A stretch of 64,000 bases of DNA from positions 28,932,001 through 28,996,000 of the forward strand of contig AP031354.1 of assembly GCA_037833965.1 (NCBI GenBank). Reading direction: 5' to 3'. Shown here one piece after another: positions 57,310-64,000 of the stretch (position 1 is the first letter of the stretch; the number at the start of each line of letters is the position of its first letter). The DNA is from Marchantia polymorpha subsp. ruderalis. Lineage: Eukaryota > Streptophyta > Marchantiopsida > Marchantiales > Marchantiaceae. The notes beneath the pieces are model-generated. The model was given only the letters and a program-made list of their open reading frames with translations. It did no database searches and was not told the origin of the DNA. Position numbers and translations under genes: made by a program.

Positions 57310-59500
57310 TCTCTCCACGCACGATTACGGATAATATGATGACAAGAAACCTAATGAAAGGTCAAAGTGTGGTGGATGAAGTTGATGAAGTGTGCTGGAA
57401 GAGGTTGTCAAGGTGTGCAGGAAGATGTCCGTGCAACACACGCGAATGACATCTGTTGGAAGGATTAGTTTGCCTGTGTATCTGAAAGATGTGGTCTGGC
57501 GAATGCTCAGTCTTTTGGTCACGTGCAGTGATCTAACCATGAAGCCGCTGCTCAGACCTCTGATTAGGCAAACTTTTGGAGTTTTCTGTTTTGTTGTGGA
57601 TTAAACTTCTGAGATGATCAGGTGGTCAGCAATGTACAGAAGGGGTCACTTGGGAGACTTTTTTTACTCTTCAGCTAACTGTATAAGCCAGTTACTTGTG
57701 TTTTTGACTCCTTGGAAAGAGTTCATGAAGCCTCGAGGGTGGACAATCCTAGCCCTTACAACTCATGCCTGGTCAGTCATACTGAAGTATAATAAGAACC
57801 GAACGAACTTGAGGAGGGTTGGGGTAATTAATTGAGGTGTGTTAGTTAGGTAGTTGTCACAATATATGGTTGTTTGTAGCAAATTTATCCATCTATCATT
57901 TTTGTGCAGGGCTCTCTTGCCCCCTTGAAGGTACCCCCGGCCTTGTAATTTGTCAGACCTTCCATTTGTAATGTCGCTTGAAAATCCTTTTGTTGGATAC
58001 GACAGGATGAAGAGCACTTGTTGGTTGATTGGCAGTCTCCTTCAGACTCTGTAGTAAAGATAGGCAGTAGTAGTCTTTCTCTTCTGATAAGTGTAGGTAC
58101 TTCTTTCTGTCAGACCGTCAGGGTCCCGAGGCACTCGCCGAGTACATCCACTGTGAACCAATTCCATTCTGCGAGTGTCGTTGCGGATCGAGATCAGCTC
58201 CTCCCGAGCTTTTCTGGTAAAACTTGACCGAGTAGATTGTGTCAAGGCCACGAGTGACAGCTTCATGTGCATTCTAGTGTACCCCTAGCTCAAAGCATGC
58301 CGTCGTGCTCTCCGGGCCCTCTTATTCAGGAAAGTCGATTTTGTCGCGGACTAGCTGCACCGAGAAAGTGCTCCGGTTAGTTATACGTCCTACCATAGCT
58401 GCGGAGATGGAGTAAGTGAACGATTATTCCAGTGCAAGTGTTTCTGAGGAATTCGTTTCCTACTCGGAAGTTTAAGAACTAGTAATACCACGTGTATCAA
58501 TACAGGCAAGGTTTATCCGAGTATTATTAATGAGGAGTGCTGCGCCGGATGTCTTCGGAGTAAGGATATTCTGGCCGTCACCATACTCACCAGTTTGCTT
58601 GTCTGAGACTGAACTGACAACTTGAACAGTGAACTCTCTTCATTCTACTCTGGTGTGAGCCTGTTCTTGGGAGGTGCTTGACGTGTTTTATTCTGTCTTT
58701 CTTCTCTGGTACGGGGAAACATATCACACCGGACTCATCACCTGTGCTAATAGCTAAACGTGCTGAAGCCACAACTTCTTCTTCTGATATGCCCAAATAA
58801 CATCATCTTAGACTGTCTAATCATCTGAGCTGTCTATCTCCTCATTTCTGTAGTCGTCAGCCTTAAAACTGCTCGCAAGTTTTCGCATCTCTACACGCTT
58901 GTGGGGTAAATACTTACCGATTTGGCATGTTAAGCGAGAAACTGTCGAATGATTGGCGTCACAATTAAGCATCGATCCTTCTCATAAATGCTAAGCAGAT
59001 CTTAAATCTATCGTTCCTAATCGCTAAGTGTGTATCGTGCGCACGAAGAGTAACGCAAGCAGGTTCACTCCAAACGTGGGAAGTGTCATCGCGTAAAGCA
59101 TGTTGGAAATGGAGCTGGTCATACAATGGGAAATTTGTGCCAATCATGTCGAACATATACTCCCCAACACTGGGCATATCCTGACAACAGTACATGATCT
59201 AGGTATGAGCGACATTTCGAAAATAACAACTCACCATTGTGAAATCTCTATCAGCACGGAGATCACTAACCAAATGCGGAATCTCGCGCAAGACATTCTC
59301 TTCGCCCACTTTTGGAGCGAGGGGTATGACTTACATGAAGCGCTGCATGTTAATCAAGACACCACTTATGACCCTGTCAATAGATGTCTTGTAGTCAGCA
59401 CAATTAGAAGGAATTACTAGAATATTTATCGGATGTCCCAGAAGGAATGGTCTACATGGTAGGAATACATGGTCTATGTGTGACATATGAATGAATGACA
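57310..59500. other. Tetraspanin 3' flank and intergenic DNA
   Basis: The tetraspanin 3' UTR probably runs some hundreds of bases; two TTGTAAT motifs near 57944 and 57966 resemble plant far-upstream polyadenylation elements. Beyond, to 59500, open frames are short and unrecognised and no repeat was seen. Confidence 0.45.
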
Positions 59501-62500
59501 TATAATTACGTTTAGATAATACATTAACAAAGTAGATATAAGTTTTCATTTGAGCATCAAATTACCTCAGAAGTTAACCAGAACCCAACAAAAATTTATG
59601 GTTAGAACATAAGCCTTCAAGATCATGAAAAATGAAGTTCTATATGATTGAAGTTGACATCCTTGTGAGCACGTTACACCCTGTTGGACCTCCGTCACTG
59701 GAAACAAGTGGATTGAGTGATGAAACCCTTAAGTTTAGCAAACGGAATGGGAAGTCTTACGAATACAGATGGTTAAGAAGTAGCTAGCCCCAACATTAAA
59801 AAACAATAAATAATACACCTCCTACATTTAAGATATATTTTATCTTTCATGTCACACAACTGAAAGATTATAATAGTTTGTTGTTTTTTCACCAATTGAT
59901 GCTATATCTAGAGAATGAAAGGTTGCATTAACCAGTGTGTTCTATAGAGCTATCAATACATCGCTTGCAAATGCTTACTAGCTGCTTATTATGACAAAAA
60001 GTTTAATCCTCATTTACCTTAGTGTGGTATGCTCTCATACACTCTTTCAAAGTGTGAAAGTCAGACAACTATATCTCTACTTAACTGTTAACGCAAAAGT
60101 AACAAAGATTAACAAAGAGAACACATAGAGTATTGGTGTGCCTTAAAACTGCTAACTGTTGCTAGCAGTTTAGGATTGTAAAGTGTTTAGCTCTTGCTAC
60201 CTTAGCTGTTGCTTCCCTATTTGCCTTTCCATGAATATGGCTGATCATCACTCCATAACTATGTCACTTCTTTATCTGATACCACGTTAATCAGCGGTAT
60301 TCACTAACCAAATATAGGTTTACAACAATCAGATTTTGAAAGGCATGTCAACATTTTTGTGTGAGGTTACTACACTTTTTTGAAATTTTTGAAATGCATC
60401 TCTCATAGCATCATTGGTGGTTATACTGTAACTTTTTTATGATCAACCGATCTTATAAGTTGATATGCATTGAACGTAGTGCAACATTTAATATGAGTAT
60501 TAGGGATGTACATGAATATAAACCAGTATATGTAAATGTAGATAGTGTGAGTTTACAAAATTTATTACATGATGCCCGAGTATGAGCGAAGGAGATCCCT
60601 AGTAGTAGGATGAATGGTAGAGTCTTTTTTAGAAAAGAAGGTTGACCTTATTTCTATTTGCTGTACTTCAAGATAGGTTAGAATTTTGTCTTTTTCACAT
60701 GAAATATATATCTCTCTTTTACCATAATAGTGGCTTTTATGTCTTTCAAGCCAAATCTCAATTTCCAAAAAAATGACATAAGATTTGTACAAAGTGCATG
60801 GGCGAGTTGACAATTGAGGATTCTTAATGCCACATGTATAGTTGTAAAGCATGGTCTTCTATATGATGTATATGCTTTGCAAATATTGTGTCTAGTGAAT
60901 ATTAATTAAAGTACTTGGACTTATTCTTTTCCAATGCCAATAACATTATCATCCACACATTCTTTGACTGCATAAGTCTTTCATGAAAGACAAAAATTAT
61001 GCTAAATTAAAAGAATCTTAAGTCATGTATTACAACTTAGTTGGAATACATGCAACTTGATGTTCAAAAACTAGAAAATTGCTTAGTATGGAACTAAATG
61101 ATCCACGTGATTTTTATCATCTACTAGAAGAACTCAAACATAGTTAAGCACTATGAAAGCACACATCTTTTATTTGCCATGATTTGATTAACATGGCAAA
61201 CGAAAAATCTTTTAAATAATGTTATACCAATTATATAACAAAAAAACTAAAACGATTTATCGATTTACATGAAAATTCATGGCAATAGAGGACAGTTCAA
61301 TGCCAATCGCATTAGAATAATATGTATATAGTATCCATTGACAAACATGCTTCGTTTTTTATGTGATCTTTTAAGGTACATGGATTTGAAAAATTGTCAG
61401 ATTATGTTTTTGACTTGTATTGAAAAATAATAGATTTAAATAATCCACCATTTTTCTCCTAGTGGAATACCACAATGCACAAAAATTGACTTATGAATTC
61501 AAGTATCAAATCAGGTGTCAATCAATGAAGTTATAATTAAAAAGCATGTTTAGTCATATCTTGAATGTTGAGAAAAAGTTAAAATATTATACAATCATAT
61601 GTAAGAGATTGTAATTAAAGAACTCAGATTAAAAATTTTAACTAGGAATTTAATAATTCTCATTAGTGGAGCAAAGCTTATTGATCAATGTAAAGTTTGC
61701 ACTCACACTACCCATGCTGATTGCTTTTTTATCAACGTGAAAAGTTTGACCTTTATAATGACTGATGTCAATGTGAATATCCATCGAACAAGCAAATTCC
61801 AAGTTATTAATTAATGATTTTTGAATATCAGGTTAATAGTAATGCATATCCGTGTGAGATTAAAAATCAATGACACATCTCTCCATATAACTTCATGAAA
61901 AAATTATAACAACATTCTTTTCTTGTTTTTCCTTTTGTAACCGCATTCTTTTCACATGTAGAATCAAAGTACCTAAAACATTACTCCAATTAAATATAAC
62001 TAGATATTAGGTATTCAAAACACTCATTTCATTGATTATATTCAAGAATTAAAAAGAACACAATGTAATCAATTGAAATAAGATAGAAATAGTTGTAATA
62101 TGGGAAAAATGAGCCCATTTTTTGGAAGCAATAAATGAACTTGAATGTTTCATATACTTATATGTAATATTAAAAAATTCATGAAATTTAATTTATATAT
62201 GGAAGATAATATCTAAGATATTGAAGAATTTTTTTACATATATACATTCATAGTTATCAATATATGATAGATTTTAGCTTGAAAGGATGTGTGAAATATC
62301 CAACATGATCTATCAAGCTAGTCTGCAGTCTTGCAAAATCTATGTTTATCCTTGTATGCTCAATTCGAAAGGGTTTTTAATGTTATTAAATAATAGAACT
62401 AAAAATTGCGTAAAAGTAAAATGAACAGGAAGAATGATGGTTTATCATGCATCAATACAATATGAAAGAATATAAAAGAATAAAATTGAAAAAACTGAAA

Positions 62501-62640
62501 ATAGATGAGGTGAAATCTTCGAGTCAAATCAAATTAAGAAAAAACTTAAAATTTAACTTTTGTGATAGTATTTATTATTATGCTATTTCTTAATAACGAA
62601 ATACATAGTTATATAGTTTATTAGAAATAACGGCAAGATT
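59500..62640. other. AT-rich block containing a Copia relic
   Basis: No intact gene. The only recognised landmark is the primer-binding site at 60275-60284. The rest is AT-rich with dense stops and repeated TTTATATG/ATGAAAT-like phrases; probably several decayed elements. Confidence 0.45.
60275..60284 (-). mobile_element. Retrotransposon primer-binding site (initiator Met tRNA type)
   Basis: On the minus strand this reads TGGTATCAGA, complementary to the 3' end of plant initiator methionine tRNA and standard for Ty1/Copia elements. On that strand the preceding bases (ATTAACG) would be the 5' LTR end, placing the LTR at higher coordinates and the body toward 59.5 kb. No LTR pair or Gag/Pol frame survives recognisably, so it marks a relic. 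Confidence 0.4.
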
Positions 62641-63470
62641 CGACCTTGCAATCCGACTTTAAACATTACTGGGACTTGTCATGACTACCTACCTCTCCTG
62701 TCTGCCTCTGGGCTAGAACATTAAAATGTAATGATGGACATAGCTATGACGAAGTGCCTATCCGATTTATCCACTTGCTACAAATCCGGTTTTAGCCCGG
62801 AGGTCTCTAATGTGCGAGATTCATCTGGTATATATTTGCATTACATCAGAAATGGCATGATTTTGATGATCGCAGACCAACGGAGACAAAAGTGCAGGCC
62901 AGAAAGATTGAGTTTCCAAACTGATCATTTGAAGGCAAAAATGTCCTCATTTCTACACCTTGTTTTTCATGTTAGGAGTACTGTACACTAAAAAGAAGTT
63001 CTGAGAGGAGCCCCACCCCTCCCACCCTCAAATGCATAAATTTGTTCCAATTCGTTTCCCAAACAAAAGAAAAAGGATGAACCCGTCAGAACGCTTGAGT
63101 GCCCTCACCGCCGGCGGAATGAGCGCGGCAGGACGTTCATCAAGCTGACCGATCTCAGATTTGCATCGAGCTCGGCCTGCAGTATTCGCGCACTGGCACC
63201 CAAGCCTCTGCTCATCGTCCGGGTTAAGGGACTTGTCTGTGAGAGTGATCACAGATCAAGATGTACGTACTATAGAACAGATCCTGTTCAAGTATAGTCG
63301 TGACAGACCACTGCCGATGTCGCCTATTCTTCTACCTAAAACCAAATGACGCAGCCTTTAGGGTCTTAAACACATCCAGGTCCCTCACGTGGCAATAGCA
63401 CAACACACCCTTGTTTCACTGTTTTTCGGAGTATGGAAATCGTCCGATATGTCAACTAATGAAATATCCA
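62641..63470. other. Short normal-composition island, no assigned gene
   Basis: Composition is higher in GC than both flanks. An 86-codon plus-strand frame (62731-62991) starts at an ATG but has no recognised domain; frames near 63028-63349 on both strands are short. It may be a fragment of a gene or element. Confidence 0.3.
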
Positions 63471-63773
63471 ATTTTCAGATGTGATTTATTTAAAATATTT
63501 TATTAGATTATTTACTCAAAAGTCTAAAATTTTAAAAATTAAATTTTCTTACAATATGGGATATGTAAATTTTTTAATCAATCATTGTTTCAAAAGTACT
63601 GTATATATTCAACACTCTCAGCGTTTTGAACAAAAAAATCTTGAAAATTTAAGGCATTATTTCAGATACAAATTTTTTTTATTGGAAATTCAAATAAGAC
63701 AATTTCTTTTCATAATAACGTTTGAATTGTTTTACAGAAATTCTCCTTGATACGCAGAACTATATAAATTACA

Positions 63774-63815
<42 letters not shown>

Positions 63816-64000
63816 TAATGATACATTAATCTGATTGACCGTAATAAAAATGATATTTACACCAAAAAACATTGATTAAGGTTGTTCATATTTAATGATA
63901 CCAAGTGGATAACAAGATTCTAATATATATAAAAAATTGCATAATAAATCTTAGGTCTTTCCTTTCACTGGAAGCTAAAAGGTATATTTAATCATATTAA
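63471..64000. repeat. AT-rich block with (AT)n microsatellite
   Basis: An uninterrupted alternating AT run of about 37 bp lies at 63776-63812. The flanking DNA to the window end is AT-rich and without a supportable gene. Confidence 0.8.

Overview
This is nuclear plant DNA. Genes are sparse, introns are short GT-AG introns, promoters carry TATA boxes, and most of the window is transposon-derived or AT-rich non-coding sequence. The gene types suggest a bryophyte, most likely a moss: an intronless MntH-type Nramp, a free-standing SERAC1-like hydrolase, and a GH19 chitinase with two hevein domains. That placement is an inference; no diagnostic marker was seen.

Supported genes, left to right: (1) a secreted GH19 chitinase, three exons, 353 aa (5182-6870, +), with a TATA box and an inverted W-box pair upstream; (2) an intronless 514-aa Nramp metal transporter resembling bacterial MntH (12747-14291, -); (3) the alpha/beta-hydrolase module of a SERAC1-like protein, two exons, first exon not found (35121-36258, +); (4) an unrecognised small membrane-protein gene assembled from three candidate exons (52240-52979, -); (5) a TOM2A-type tetraspanin, six exons, 316 aa (54630-57309, +). 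Genes 4 and 5 are divergent and share a GC-rich, GA/CT-tract-rich interval.

The rest is mobile-element history. A dispersed family of about 2 kb occurs three times (about 8660-10500, 14930-15845, 21090-23215). The third copy carries a 306-bp hAT-type MITE with an 8-bp target duplication, and the first copy preserves the empty site. A second hAT-type MITE lies at 26230-26504. A 2.45-kb unit with TG...CA ends and a 5-bp duplication (28328-30774) reads as a solo LTR and contains a 31-bp minisatellite and four hairpin units. Decayed Copia pieces (LTR ends, a primer-binding site, an RNase H end with polypurine tract) and a zinc-knuckle remnant are scattered through 37-41 kb, 46-49 kb and 60 kb. 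Long, nearly ORF-free AT-rich blocks (10.7-12.1, 26.5-28.3, 37.4-40.5, 46.2-48, 49.5-52.2, 59.5-62.6, 63.5-64 kb) look like old transposon DNA eroded by mutation.

The genes do not form a pathway. Likely separate roles are defence or cell-wall chitin hydrolysis, metal uptake, a lipase or defence-type hydrolase, and membrane organisation. I found no clearly new multi-gene system. The strongest leads are the bacterial-type Nramp, the two-hevein class-IV-like chitinase, the unrecognised membrane gene, and the well-dated transposon insertions.
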